From: Flavobacterium panacis
Lineage (GTDB): Bacteria > Bacteroidota > Bacteroidia > Flavobacteriales > Flavobacteriaceae
Direction: 5' to 3'
NCBI RefSeq assembly: GCF_024649945.1
Contig: NZ_JANKMS010000001.1
Span: 124,001-188,000, forward strand
DNA length: 64,000 nucleotides
In this document: one piece after another, positions 17,737-26,120 of the stretch
Position numbering within the stretch: position 1 is the first letter of the stretch
How the letters are laid out: each line of letters opens with the position of its first letter
Translations under genes and position numbers: made by a program
The notes under the pieces: model-generated
Databases searched by the model: none
Told to the model about the DNA's origin: nothing
The model's input: only the letters and a program-made list of their open reading frames with translations

Positions 17737-19071
17737 ATGTCTAAACCATTTTCAACATTAGGAATTTCAGCTCCAATTTTAAAAGCTTTAAGCGAACTAA
17801 ATATTGTTGAACCAACAGAAATTCAGCTAAAAACAATTCCGTTATTTTTGAGCGAAACTCATGATATTGTAGGTTTAGCCAAAACAGGAACCGGAAAAAC
17901 CGCTGCTTTTGGATTACCATTATTACAATTGGTTAATCCAGAATCAACTGAAGTTCAAGCTGTAATTTTAGTTCCAACGAGAGAATTGGGACAGCAGATT
18001 TTTAGAAATTTAGAAGATTTCTCAAAGCATCTTACAACCATTTCAATTGCATCAATTTGCGGAGGAACACCAATTAAACCGCAAATAGAAAGACTTAAAG
18101 AAGGTGCTCAAATCGTAGTTGCAACTCCAGGTCGTTTAATCGATTTGATTCAGCGAAAAGCAATTGATATTAAAAAAGCCGAATATTTAGTCTTAGATGA
18201 AGCCGACGAAATGGTTTCTATTCTAAAAGAAAGTTTAGATGAGATTATTGCTGAATTACCTAAAAAGCATCGAACTTTATTGTTTTCGGCAACTCTTCCA
18301 GGAACTATAAAACAACTGATTCAGAATTATTTGCATAAAAATGTAGTTCAGATCAGTGCCAGTATGGAAACAGTTGGAAACGAAGGAATTGATCATGAAT
18401 ATATTGTAGTCGATCCGATTGAGAAACTAGAAGTTTTAATGCATTTCCTGAATTCCAAAGATGGTGAAAGAGGGATTATTTTCTGTAAAACGAAAGCTGC
18501 TGTCAATAAATTAGCTAAGAATCTAGCCATCAATAAATTTTCTTCTGGAGCACTTCATGGAAGTTTGACACAAGGAATTCGTGATAGAATTATGGAGCAA
18601 TTCCGTGAAGGTCATATCAATATTTTAGTAGCTACTGATTTGGCAGCGAGAGGAATAGACGTTAAAGAAATTTCGTATGTCATTAATTATCATTTACCTG
18701 ACACTTACGAGAATTATGTTCACAGAAGTGGAAGAACGGCAAGGGCAGGAGCAAAAGGGCTTTCTCTAACCGTCCTACAACAAGAAGAAGTTTTTGAAAT
18801 AGCCGATTTTGAAAGAGAATTAGGAATCAAATTTTCGGAGTTTAAAAAACCTTCAGCTGCAAGTTTAGAAGAAAATAATATGCTTTTATGGGCAAAACAA
18901 ATCTTCAAAACAAAACCGAATCATGAACTTTCAAACGATTTAAAAACGAAAGTAAAAACTGTTTTTCATCATTTGACAAAAGAAGAACTAATCGAAAAAT
19001 TAATGGCGAGTTATGTCCTACAGAACAAAATCGATATAGTTGATAAAACAGTTAAAAAATTCAAAAAGTAA
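17737..19071 (+). CDS. DEAD-box RNA helicase
   Basis: I choose the start at 17737 (MSKPFSTLGISAPILKALSEL), because the extra 11 upstream residues come from the inverted repeat. All RNA helicase motifs are present: Q motif (PTEIQLKTIP), AKTGTGKT, PTRELGQQ, GGTP, TPGRLIDL, DEAD in LVLDEADEM, SAT in FSATLPG, and HRSGRTARAG. The 444-residue length and short Lys-rich C-terminus fit the RhlE/CshA-like group. It probably unwinds rRNA or mRNA duplexes. Confidence 0.9.
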   Translation: MSKPFSTLGISAPILKALSELNIVEPTEIQLKTIPLFLSETHDIVGLAKTGTGKTAAFGLPLLQLVNPESTEVQAVILVPTRELGQQIFRNLEDFSKHLTTISIASICGGTPIKPQIERLKEGAQIVVATPGRLIDLIQRKAIDIKKAEYLVLDEADEMVSILKESLDEIIAELPKKHRTLLFSATLPGTIKQLIQNYLHKNVVQISASMETVGNEGIDHEYIVVDPIEKLEVLMHFLNSKDGERGIIFCKTKAAVNKLAKNLAINKFSSGALHGSLTQGIRDRIMEQFREGHINILVATDLAARGIDVKEISYVINYHLPDTYENYVHRSGRTARAGAKGLSLTVLQQEEVFEIADFERELGIKFSEFKKPSAASLEENNMLLWAKQIFKTKPNHELSNDLKTKVKTVFHHLTKEELIEKLMASYVLQNKIDIVDKTVKKFKK

Positions 19072-19151
19072 ATAATATGACTTTTGTCATTGTTTATTAA
19101 AGTTGTACTTTTATAAGGAATTATTCTATAATCCTATTAATTACAACATAT

Positions 19152-20417
19152 ATGAAAATAGTCATTATTGGAGGCGGATTTGCGGGACTAAATCTAGCAA
19201 AAGAGCTTGTAAATCAGCCTCAAATACAAGTAACACTTGTAGACAAAAATAATTATAACTTTTTCCCACCACTTATATATCAAGTTGCTACGGCTTTTTT
19301 GGAGCCATCGAGCATTAGTTATCCATTTAGAAAGTTTTTTGCTGGTAAAAAAAACCTGCAATTTCGTTTAGGTGAATTATTATCTGTTTCTCCTGCTGAA
19401 AAGAAAATTACTTTAAGCAATGGAGAATTAGAGTACGACCACCTTGTTTTTGCAACTGGAGCAGAAACGAGCTATTTTGGTATGGAAAACGTAATGAAAA
19501 ATGCCATTCCGATGAAAACCTTAAATGATGCCATCGTAATGCGTAATACATTGCTTAAAAACCTTGAGAAAGCTGCTATTTGTAAAGATATGCGTAAAAG
19601 ACGTAAATTACTTACAATTGTTGTAGCAGGAGGGGGGCCGACAGGAGTAGAGGTTTCTGGAATGTTTGCCGAAATGCGAAAAAGTATTCTTTTAAAAGAA
19701 TATCCTGAACTAGACACATCTGCAAGTAACGTTTATTTAGTCGATGGAGGTGATGCCTTATTGGCTCCAATGAGTAAAGACTCTCAAAAAGACACATTAG
19801 AAGCGCTGACGAAATTAGGTGTTGTGGTAAAATTAAATACCAAAGTTGTCGATTACATTGATGATACTGTCGTATTTGAAAACGGAGAAACAATCAAAAC
19901 CAAAAACTTAATTTGGGCTGCTGGAGTTTCTGCTAAAATATTTGAAGGAATTCCAAAAGAAAGTTATGGACGAGGCAGACGTATGGCAACAGATGCTTAT
20001 AACAAGGTAAATGCTGTCGATAATATTTACGCTATTGGAGATACTGCCATAACTTCTGGTGATGCAAAATTCCCTGACGGACATCCACAAGTTGCTCAGG
20101 TTGCTATTCAACAAGGATTAAATCTAGCTAAGAACTTTAAAGCAATGGTTGAGAATAAACCTCTTAAACCTTTTGCTTACAAAGACAAAGGTTCGATGGC
20201 AATCATCGGAAGAGCAAAAGCAGTGGTAGATTTACCAAGTCCAAAATGGCACTTTAAAGGTTTCTTTGCTTGGATTATCTGGTTGTTTATCCACTTGATT
20301 TCATTAATCACATACAGAAACCGATTAAACACGTTCTGGAACTGGATGGTCGCTTATTTTGCAAAAGATCAGTCTCTTAGAATGATCATTAGACCTGATA
20401 AAAAGATACAAAGCTAG
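19152..20417 (+). CDS. ndh: Type II NADH:quinone oxidoreductase (NDH-2)
   Basis: The 421-residue protein has two Rossmann motifs: FAD-binding IGGGFAGLNLAKEL (about 6-19) and NADH-binding VVAGGGPTGVEVSGMFAEM (about 156-174). The second FAD segment IYAIGDTA (about 296-303) is also present. The C-terminal part (WHFKGFFAWIIWLFIHLISLI, about 359-379) is the amphipathic and hydrophobic stretch that attaches NDH-2 to the cytoplasmic face of the membrane. It passes electrons from NADH to quinone without pumping protons. Confidence 0.85.
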   Translation: MKIVIIGGGFAGLNLAKELVNQPQIQVTLVDKNNYNFFPPLIYQVATAFLEPSSISYPFRKFFAGKKNLQFRLGELLSVSPAEKKITLSNGELEYDHLVFATGAETSYFGMENVMKNAIPMKTLNDAIVMRNTLLKNLEKAAICKDMRKRRKLLTIVVAGGGPTGVEVSGMFAEMRKSILLKEYPELDTSASNVYLVDGGDALLAPMSKDSQKDTLEALTKLGVVVKLNTKVVDYIDDTVVFENGETIKTKNLIWAAGVSAKIFEGIPKESYGRGRRMATDAYNKVNAVDNIYAIGDTAITSGDAKFPDGHPQVAQVAIQQGLNLAKNFKAMVENKPLKPFAYKDKGSMAIIGRAKAVVDLPSPKWHFKGFFAWIIWLFIHLISLITYRNRLNTFWNWMVAYFAKDQSLRMIIRPDKKIQS

Positions 20418-20448
20418 TGGGGTTAAATTTCAATATTTAAATTCCAAT

Positions 20449-20481
20449 AAAAAGCCAAAATCAAAATGATTTTGGCTTTTT
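20449..20481. terminator. Bidirectional terminator between ndh and the MFS gene
   Basis: A perfect 15-bp stem (arms 20449-20463 and 20467-20481, AAAAAGCC.../...GGCTTTTT) with a 3-nt loop lies between two convergent genes. Confidence 0.9.
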
Positions 20482-20538
20482 CTATTTCATAATCCATTGG
20501 AATTTGGAATTTTAAAAAATTGTAATTTCTATTAAATT

Positions 20539-21768
20539 TTAGTGCCCAATCATAATATCATCAGAATCTGAGATTGTTACTTTGTTTTTTATAAATCGTT
20601 TACCGATATTTAAAATCACGAATGCAGTAATTGTTGTAGTTGTCATAATGGCCACCATCGGACCTACTGAATCTTTTACAAAAACACCAACTGCAAAAGA
20701 TGCCAAAGCGCCTAATCCTAACTGAATAGCGCCCATTAAAGCAGATGCACTTCCAGTATTTTTGGCAAATGGAGCAAGAGTAAGACCAGCAGTATTTGGA
20801 TTTGAGATTCCTAAACAAGCTAAAAACAAAAACAACATTCCGATAGTCTGACACAATCCTAAAAGATCATTCAAAGCTAAAATCAAAAAGATAATACTAA
20901 TAATCGATTGCGAAATCAAAGCTCCAAAAATCATTTGTTCACTAGAAAATCTCTTCAACAACATAGAATTCAACTGACTAGAACCAATAAAACTTACTGA
21001 CATTAAAGCAAAAATCCAACCGTACGTTTTAGCATCAACGTGGTAAATATCCATAAAGACAATAGGAGATGCTGCTACATAAGAAAACAATCCAGAAAAC
21101 GCGATTGCTCCCGTAAAAGCATAAGTATAAAATTGAGGTTCTTTTAAAACAGAAATAAAATTCGTTATAATCGGTTTTGGTTTTAATGAAATTGAAGCAT
21201 CTGGTTTATAAGTATCTGGAAGTCCAATTTGCGAAGCAGCCAAAATTACGATTCCCATACACATTAAGATAAAGAATACAGCGTGCCAACCAAGATCTTC
21301 TGTTACATAACCACCAATTGTAGGCGCCAGCATTGGCGAAAGCCCAACAACAAGCATAAGAAGCGAAAAAACTTTAGGAATATCTTTCACAGGAAATAAA
21401 TCACGAACCATAGCTACAGAAGCTACAGTTGCAGCACAACTTCCAATTGCCTGAACAAAACGAAGTAATATAAAACTATCAATATCAGCAACGTAAATAC
21501 ATCCTAAAGAAGCTAAAATATAAACAAGTAAACCAATAAATAAAGGTTTTTTTCGACCAAAACGATCTAATAAAGGCCCGTAAAGTAACTGTCCAGCTGA
21601 GATTCCGATGAAATAACTGGATAAACTCATAGAAACTTTTGCTACAGTTGTATTTAAATCTTTTGCAATTCCTGAGAAACCAGGCAGATACATATCAATT
21701 GAAAAAGGACCAAGGGCGGTTAAAGATCCCAAGATAAGGATCAGTTTAATATATTTTTTTGTTGTCAT
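20539..21768 (-). CDS. Bcr/CflA-type MFS multidrug exporter
   Basis: The 409-residue protein has about twelve hydrophobic helices. The MFS motif A reads GPLLDRFGRKKPLFIG (about 64-79), and the N-terminus LGSLTALGPFSIDMYLPGFSGIAKDL is the signature of the Bcr/CflA drug-resistance branch. The loop RFVQAIGSCAATVASVAMVRDLF is also typical. It would export drugs or small metabolites in exchange for protons. The gene is single and divergent from the secreted-protein gene at 21915. Confidence 0.85.
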   Translation of the reverse strand: MTTKKYIKLILILGSLTALGPFSIDMYLPGFSGIAKDLNTTVAKVSMSLSSYFIGISAGQLLYGPLLDRFGRKKPLFIGLLVYILASLGCIYVADIDSFILLRFVQAIGSCAATVASVAMVRDLFPVKDIPKVFSLLMLVVGLSPMLAPTIGGYVTEDLGWHAVFFILMCMGIVILAASQIGLPDTYKPDASISLKPKPIITNFISVLKEPQFYTYAFTGAIAFSGLFSYVAASPIVFMDIYHVDAKTYGWIFALMSVSFIGSSQLNSMLLKRFSSEQMIFGALISQSIISIIFLILALNDLLGLCQTIGMLFLFLACLGISNPNTAGLTLAPFAKNTGSASALMGAIQLGLGALASFAVGVFVKDSVGPMVAIMTTTTITAFVILNIGKRFIKNKVTISDSDDIMIGH

Positions 21769-21914
21769 TTTCTTAAAAAACGGCTTTTAATTTTTTGCAA
21801 AGGTAAAGATTTCATACCTTGTAGTATAACTTAATGAAGTTTATAACAATAAATTAAAGTATTTGCCAGCGTTACTTGGCGTAACTATTTATTAATCTTT
21901 AAATTAGAAAAATT

Positions 21915-22331
21915 ATGAAAAAGTACCTTTTACTATTAGCCGTTTTATTCTCATCAATTTCATTCGCTCAAACTATTACATCTAAACAAGAAGAGGCCAG
22001 TGTTGCACAATACGAACTCTTAAAAAAAGTAAACCAATATTATCCAGACATCACATTAAGCAAATCTGTTACCAATTTTTATGCTGACGGAAATGTCATC
22101 GATTCACAACAGGAGTTCGATTTGAGAGGAACAAAATTCTCAAGTTATAAATTAGGAATCGAACCTGGCAATAAAAAAGTGGTATTTGATTATGTATCAA
22201 CTGAAGCCGGTCATGTATATGGTGATGTTACCATATTTAACGGAAACGCATTAAGAACGACTTTTAATGAAAAAACAAATCAAATTGACGTTTCATTAAA
22301 CGGAAAATCTGTTTTCTTGAAAAAACTATAA
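21915..22331 (+). CDS. Small secreted protein, homologous to a provirus cargo protein
   Basis: The 138-residue product has a signal peptide (MKKYLLLLAVLFSSISFAQ, cleavage after residue 19). The mature part is not assigned to a known family. It shares two clear blocks with the provirus protein at 24217-24660: QYELLKKVNQYYPDITLSK (here) against QYDLIKKVNLFYPDILISK, and YGDVTIFNGNALRT against YGEVRIFDGKTIRT. The pattern looks like an all-beta periplasmic domain. It is followed by a strong terminator. Confidence 0.75.
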   Translation: MKKYLLLLAVLFSSISFAQTITSKQEEASVAQYELLKKVNQYYPDITLSKSVTNFYADGNVIDSQQEFDLRGTKFSSYKLGIEPGNKKVVFDYVSTEAGHVYGDVTIFNGNALRTTFNEKTNQIDVSLNGKSVFLKKL

Positions 22332-22344
22332 TTTTGTTCAGCAT

Positions 22345-22377
22345 AAAAAAAGCATCGCAATATTGTGATGCTTTTTT
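22345..22377 (+). terminator. Terminator after the secreted-protein gene
   Basis: AAAAAAGCATC...GATGCTTTTTT forms a stem of 11 bp or more, extended inward by CAA/TTG, with a T-run in the plus direction. Confidence 0.85.
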
Positions 22378-22416
22378 GGTTTATATTTGATTCTAATTTT
22401 AATAAAACCGTTTACG

Positions 22417-22797
22417 ATGAAAAAATTTCTTTTTATAGCATTTTTGATCTCTCTAAAATCATTTTCACAAAATAGTTTCTCAGGAACTTGGAGCAACGAG
22501 AATTGCAAGAATTGCAAAAAGGAATATATTTTTACGATTACCATAGCACAATCTAATTATGCAATTGTTGGAACTGCAGAAATTACAAGCGAAACTAAAA
22601 AAGAATTAAATTCTGGAGTTTTAGATGTTTCCGGACATGTTTATCCACATGGCGATAAAGCGCAAATCAAACTAAAAGATAAAAACGGATTGTCATCAAG
22701 CGCAGTATTAATGACCAATGAAGGAGTTTTACAATTTACAAAACGTGGCGGAGCAGATTTAGTTCCCAGCGAAATCATTTTGAATAAATTGTACTAA
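22417..22797 (+). CDS. Small secreted hypothetical protein
   Basis: The start at 22417 gives a normal signal peptide (MKKFLFIAFLISLKSFSQ). An upstream in-frame start would add ten residues ahead of it. The mature 108 residues contain a CxxC pair (NENCKNCKKE, about 28-37) and beta-rich text (FSGTWSNEN, YIFTITIAQSN, ALLMT-like SSAVLMTNEGVLQFT). Its shape resembles lipocalin-like or 'GTW' stress proteins of Bacteroidota, but I do not assign a family. It converges with the XRE gene. Confidence 0.65.
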   Translation: MKKFLFIAFLISLKSFSQNSFSGTWSNENCKNCKKEYIFTITIAQSNYAIVGTAEITSETKKELNSGVLDVSGHVYPHGDKAQIKLKDKNGLSSSAVLMTNEGVLQFTKRGGADLVPSEIILNKLY

Positions 22798-22807
22798 TAC
22801 CATTTCT

Positions 22808-23206
22808 TTATTTAATCAACTTCTCTAATTTCTCAATCATTTCCTTTTGCTGTTGAAGCATACGCTCGTAAAGCTCAACCATTTTATCAAGAGGATTGAT
22901 GTTCGGTGAATTATAAATAGCGTTAGCAAATTGAGGTGATGAATGATCGTGATTATTGAAAGTATTAGATATGATATTAATTGCCGAATCTTCATCAAAA
23001 TTCTCGATAGCTTCAACAGGAACTTTAAGAATTTTAGCGACTTGATCTAAAATATTATTTTCAATCAATTCCTTTTGTTCCAAAAGAGAAATTTTCTTCT
23101 GATTCCAATCTTCACCTAATTCAAAGGCAAGCGCTTCTTGTTTGATGCCTAACATTTCACGAAAACGCTTGATATTTCTACCTTGATGTATTTTTTTCTC
23201 TGTCAT
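22808..23206 (-). CDS. XRE-family helix-turn-helix regulator with coiled-coil tail
   Basis: Start 23206 (MTEKKIHQGRNIKRFREMLGIKQEALAFELG) gives 132 residues. Residues about 8-65 form an XRE HTH domain, with KQEALAFELGEDWNQKKISLLEQ as the helix-turn-helix. The C-terminus (DKMVELYERMLQQQKEMIEKLEKLIK) is a heptad-like coiled coil for dimerisation. Such regulators are frequent in Bacteroidota. It lies 540 bp outside the left end of the provirus, so I treat it as a host gene, although it could still act on the element. Confidence 0.8.
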   Translation of the reverse strand: MTEKKIHQGRNIKRFREMLGIKQEALAFELGEDWNQKKISLLEQKELIENNILDQVAKILKVPVEAIENFDEDSAINIISNTFNNHDHSSPQFANAIYNSPNINPLDKMVELYERMLQQQKEMIEKLEKLIK

Positions 23207-23334
23207 AATGATTTCTATCGTAAAAGTCAAACATAGGATTTTTAGTTATAATAACTATGACAAACTGATAAATGATGTTTCTAAATTATACTTTAATGAA
23301 GATAAAATAGATTATTTCAGTTTGCTAAATTTCG

Positions 23335-23567
23335 TGTATTTGAAAAAAAAATAAATTTATTCTCAAAATAACCGAAATTTGAAACAGTAATATTTCCTGT
23401 AAATACACCAGTTAAAAATCTAATATTTGAAAGTCTGAAAAAATATTTCTGAAATATGAGAAATTTGACGCAGTGTAAATTTGATGTTTTTTGTGGCAAA
23501 TATAAATTGGTCAAGAATTCAATATTTGAGAAAATATAAATTTATTTCCCAAATATGAAAAATTTGA
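23335..23567. repeat. Three degenerate AT-rich repeats left of the provirus
   Basis: Three related segments of about 47 bp lie at 23335-23382, 23422-23468 and 23521-23567. Each begins near TATTTGA and ends AAATTTGA; the palindromic word ATAAATTTATT occurs in the first and third and again at 23639-23649. They fill most of the 540-bp gene-free stretch between the XRE gene and the left att site. No gene was seen in it. Confidence 0.5.
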
Positions 23568-23748
23568 GAAGTTCGATCATCAGTTTTTTTTAAAATTCAA
23601 ATTATAGTAAATCGTCACAAATGGGCTATTTCGAAAAAATAAATTTATTACATCAAATAGAAGAAATACGAAGAACAACATTAGATACAGTAGAAAGACA
23701 ATTAGCCGTTTGCTAACGGATATGCTACATTTCTCAATGCATATAAAA

Positions 23749-23776
23749 ATGAACTATAATTTATAGTATGATTTGC
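23749..23776. other. Left attachment site of the provirus (hybrid dif)
   Basis: The XerC arm (ATGAACTATAA) and the 6-bp centre (TTTATA) are identical to the right site. The XerD arm (GTATGATTTGC) is diverged and matches the E. coli XerD arm at only 5 of 11 positions. The exact shared block is 19 bp (23747-23765). In Xer integration the left site keeps the host XerC arm and takes the phage XerD arm, as seen here. Confidence 0.8.
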
Positions 23777-23872
23777 AGTATGTCCAAGAAGATGTTAACA
23801 ACTTTATTAACAGCATTTTTAACCCCTATTTTGTAGAAAAGTAAAGGTATAAAAAAAATAAGGACATAAAAA

Positions 23873-23892
23873 AACCCCGTTTTATTGGGGCT
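23873..23892 (-). terminator. Terminator at the left end of the provirus
   Basis: AACCCC and GGGGCT-type arms with an 8-nt loop (CCCC 23875-23878, GGGG 23887-23890) are followed in the minus direction by a seven-base T-run. It follows the 88-aa gene. Confidence 0.7.
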
Positions 23893-23907
23893 TATTTATT
23901 TATATTA

Positions 23908-24174
23908 TTACGGAATTAATTCCTTTTCAGATAAGAGAAATCCTTCTTTGAAGAAGCCGTATACTTTATATTGAGCAGTTTCAGGATTTTGGTAATAACC
24001 TTTTGCCCGTTCATCTGTAAATTGTACTAAAGTTTCATTATTTACATAGTCATGCTTCCAACGCTCATATTCCGCCTCATCATGTGGAACAACATAAAGA
24101 TAATGTTCTACACCGTCAATAGTTGTTATTTCTCCTAAATCTTTTTTTGCTTTTAAAGCTTCTTCATAAGTCAT
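23908..24174 (-). CDS. Provirus hypothetical protein, 88 aa
   Basis: Not recognised. The small soluble protein is acidic and aromatic. It opens MTYEEALKAKKDLGEITTIDGVEHYLYVVP, which looks like a helix followed by two beta strands, and ends YKVYGFFKEGFLLSEKELIP. It is the last gene before the left att site, next to the secreted cargo protein, in a segment that is probably accessory rather than structural. Confidence 0.55.
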   Translation of the reverse strand: MTYEEALKAKKDLGEITTIDGVEHYLYVVPHDEAEYERWKHDYVNNETLVQFTDERAKGYYQNPETAQYKVYGFFKEGFLLSEKELIP

Positions 24175-24216
24175 ATTATCAATTTTAAGATTAATGATAG
24201 GTACTAAAATATTTTA

Positions 24217-24660
24217 TTACCCTTTTACTTCGTTAATTAATTTACCATCTATAAAATATTGCATTAAAGAATTTGCACCAGACAAACGATATAAAGTTCT
24301 AATTGTTTTACCATCAAAAATTCTAACTTCCCCGTAAGTTAATACATCGTCATTTGATAAAAATGTATACGTCAAATATCTTTTATCCATTACTGTAACA
24401 TTATACAGCTTAAACTTATTGCTATTATCATAAATCAACTCGGCAGAAAGAAATTCATTGACTTTTAAATTATTCTTATAACTTGCTTTAGCTTCCTTTG
24501 ATATAAGAATGTCAGGATAAAACAGATTTACTTTTTTAATCAAATCATATTGTTCTAAGCTAATGGTTTCCTTTTTTTCTAAATAAATTTTCATATCTGA
24601 ATCCTGAGCAAAAACTGGGATTGAAAGTAATATAAAAAGCAATAAAGTAATTTTTTTCAT
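24217..24660 (-). CDS. Provirus-borne secreted protein homologous to a host gene
   Basis: Start 24660 gives MKKITLLLFILLSIPVFAQ, a clear signal peptide; the longer frame to 24729 adds 23 unlikely residues. The 147-residue protein shares the QYDLIKKVN..YPDILISK and YGEVRIFDGKTIRT blocks with the host protein at 21915-22331. The order of blocks is the same, so the two are homologues. A secreted product encoded at the edge of a small provirus suggests a lysogenic-conversion or envelope function. The two genes lie in opposite orientations. Confidence 0.75.
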   Translation of the reverse strand: MKKITLLLFILLSIPVFAQDSDMKIYLEKKETISLEQYDLIKKVNLFYPDILISKEAKASYKNNLKVNEFLSAELIYDNSNKFKLYNVTVMDKRYLTYTFLSNDDVLTYGEVRIFDGKTIRTLYRLSGANSLMQYFIDGKLINEVKG

Positions 24661-24817
24661 GTGGTTTTGTTTTGTGAGTTTATAATTACTAAAGATTTTC
24701 AAATATAGTGCCAATAATTTTAATTTCACTTTGTCAATTGCTATAAAAGAATAAATAATTATACCTTAAAAAAAAATATTTTTCCTACATTCGTTGGATA
24801 ACCTTAAAAATAAAAAA

Positions 24818-25018
24818 ATGAATACTATTGAAGTTACATTACTTAACACTGGCTTACCATGTTTTATTAAAAAAGATGAAATAAGCGCATTTTATCATTT
24901 TAAAAGTATTGTAGATGGCTACGACGTAGATAGCTGTGTTATATCACTTAAAAGCGGAATAAATTTTACTACTCTTCAAAATTTCGATTCAATAAAAAAA
25001 GCACTTTTAGGAGAGTAA
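24818..25018 (+). CDS. Small FlbD-like protein, the only plus-strand gene of the provirus
   Basis: The start at 24818 (MNTIEVTLLNTGLPCFIKKDEISAFYHF) is preferred over 24794. The 66-residue protein has the pattern 'IeVTlLN....I..deI', then VISLKSGINFTTLQNFDSIKKAL, as in FlbD-type small proteins (two strands, hairpin, strand, helix). It is divergent from the cargo gene and convergent with the structural operon. Opposite orientation and small size would fit a lysogeny or immunity function, but that is a guess. Confidence 0.6.
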   Translation: MNTIEVTLLNTGLPCFIKKDEISAFYHFKSIVDGYDVDSCVISLKSGINFTTLQNFDSIKKALLGE

Positions 25019-25032
25019 TAATTAAAAAACAA

Positions 25033-25060
25033 AAGCCTTTGTAAATTAATACAAAGGCTT
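25033..25060 (-). terminator. Terminator of the provirus structural operon
   Basis: Arms AAGCCTTTGT (25033-25042) and ACAAAGGCTT (25051-25060) form a perfect 10-bp stem, followed in the minus direction by TTGTTTTTTAA. It overlaps the stop region of the last structural-operon gene and may also stop the convergent plus-strand gene. Confidence 0.8.
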
Positions 25061-25270
25061 ATCTATTATATAATCATTACAGTATTGTCGAGCGATATAA
25101 TTACCCGTTTTTCGATTGTAAATATTAATGTAGTGATAATCAAATCCGACATTTTTACACCAATTATGCAAGTAAAATATTGATTTACAAAACTCAATTT
25201 TTATAGGTCTTATACTTTTATCCTTATTAAAGATTGTACAGCTGTATGGCGTTGGAGTAGTATTAGCCAT
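25046..25270 (-). CDS. Provirus hypothetical protein, 74 aa
   Basis: Not recognised. The start overlaps the end of the 283-aa gene by 8 bp, so it is probably translated with it. The product is soluble and rich in aromatic residues and Cys (YSCTIF, EFCKSIFYLHNWCKNVGFDYHY, ARQYCNDY). It is the last gene of the structural operon, before the terminator. It may be a minor virion component or a lysis or host-takeover factor. Confidence 0.55.
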   Translation of the reverse strand: MANTTPTPYSCTIFNKDKSIRPIKIEFCKSIFYLHNWCKNVGFDYHYINIYNRKTGNYIARQYCNDYIIDKPLY

Positions 25271-26114
25271 AAATATTGCTGATTTGCAACTCTATTCCAT
25301 AAAGAAGATTCTTAATCTTAAAACCTCCGTTTACACAAACAAACGTCGAAATATCAAATTCTCCTTTTTTAATAATACTCGTACCTGCTTCAATATAATT
25401 CACATAAGACCAAAATTCATTAGTTCTTATATCTGTAAATATAAAAATGCTAAGACCATACGGGTAAGGATTAGTTGTAGTCATTTTTACATAAAAATCT
25501 CCAAACTGAACAATACTACCATTGTTCTGAACTGGAAAAGACGTAACTAAATCATAGCCATTTCTAATATAATTTGGATTATCTCCCTGAAATTCTAAGT
25601 TATCAATATGAGTACCATTTCTATAAGTATCATAAAAGGCTGTATAGAATTTATTATCAGATTGAATTGTACCAAGTTTTAGCAAAGAATAAACTCTAGC
25701 ATCATAAGCATAACCTGACCCCTGAGAAAATCTACCATCTAAACGAAATTGAGGTAATTTATACTCTTTTAAATATCTTAATGGCTTCTTTTGAAAATCA
25801 CTAAAATTTGAAATTTGAATACTCGAACCTGCAGAGTAAGGAACTCCAAGGAATATTTCTGTAAAAGCAGTAGCAAAATGATTTTCAGGAATAACATTTA
25901 AATCGACGTTACCTAAATCATTAATAACTGATAGCATAGCCAAACTATCATAGTTATTAAAATAAACGCCATTCACACGTTTATTGTCGATGAAAAGCGA
26001 CAATATGAAAAATGGTGTTTGAATATCTTTTACAGCGTAACCCTGTTCATCATAATACGGAATTTCCTTTACTTTAACTGCGTATGTATCATCAATATAT
26101 TGTATATAATTCAT
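25263..26114 (-). CDS. Provirus structural candidate (283 aa; spike, penton or second capsid protein)
   Basis: The 283 residues are strongly beta-rich and aromatic, with no signal peptide or membrane helix. Examples are FFILSLFIDNKRVNGVYFNN, FGDFYVKMTTTNPYPYGLSIFIFTD and WSYVNYIEAGTSIIKKGEFDI. Position at the end of the structural operon, after the lytic enzyme and a membrane protein, fits a vertex or spike protein that binds the host. It could instead be the major capsid protein, but the 239-aa protein is the better candidate for that. No family is recognised. Confidence 0.6.
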   Translation of the reverse strand: MNYIQYIDDTYAVKVKEIPYYDEQGYAVKDIQTPFFILSLFIDNKRVNGVYFNNYDSLAMLSVINDLGNVDLNVIPENHFATAFTEIFLGVPYSAGSSIQISNFSDFQKKPLRYLKEYKLPQFRLDGRFSQGSGYAYDARVYSLLKLGTIQSDNKFYTAFYDTYRNGTHIDNLEFQGDNPNYIRNGYDLVTSFPVQNNGSIVQFGDFYVKMTTTNPYPYGLSIFIFTDIRTNEFWSYVNYIEAGTSIIKKGEFDISTFVCVNGGFKIKNLLYGIELQISNIYG

Positions 26115-26120
26115 GTCGTT

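Noticed and set aside
22808..23206. XRE regulator as the repressor of the provirus
   Set aside because: It lies outside the left att site by 540 bp and has the form of common host XRE proteins, so it is not part of the mobile unit.
23621..23716. 31-codon plus-strand frame (MGYFEKINLLHQIEEIRRTTL...) just left of the att site
   Set aside because: It has a plausible start, but the frame is short, lies in AT-rich degenerate repeats, and has no recognisable domain or promoter. It could be a remnant of an older element; too weak to list as a gene.
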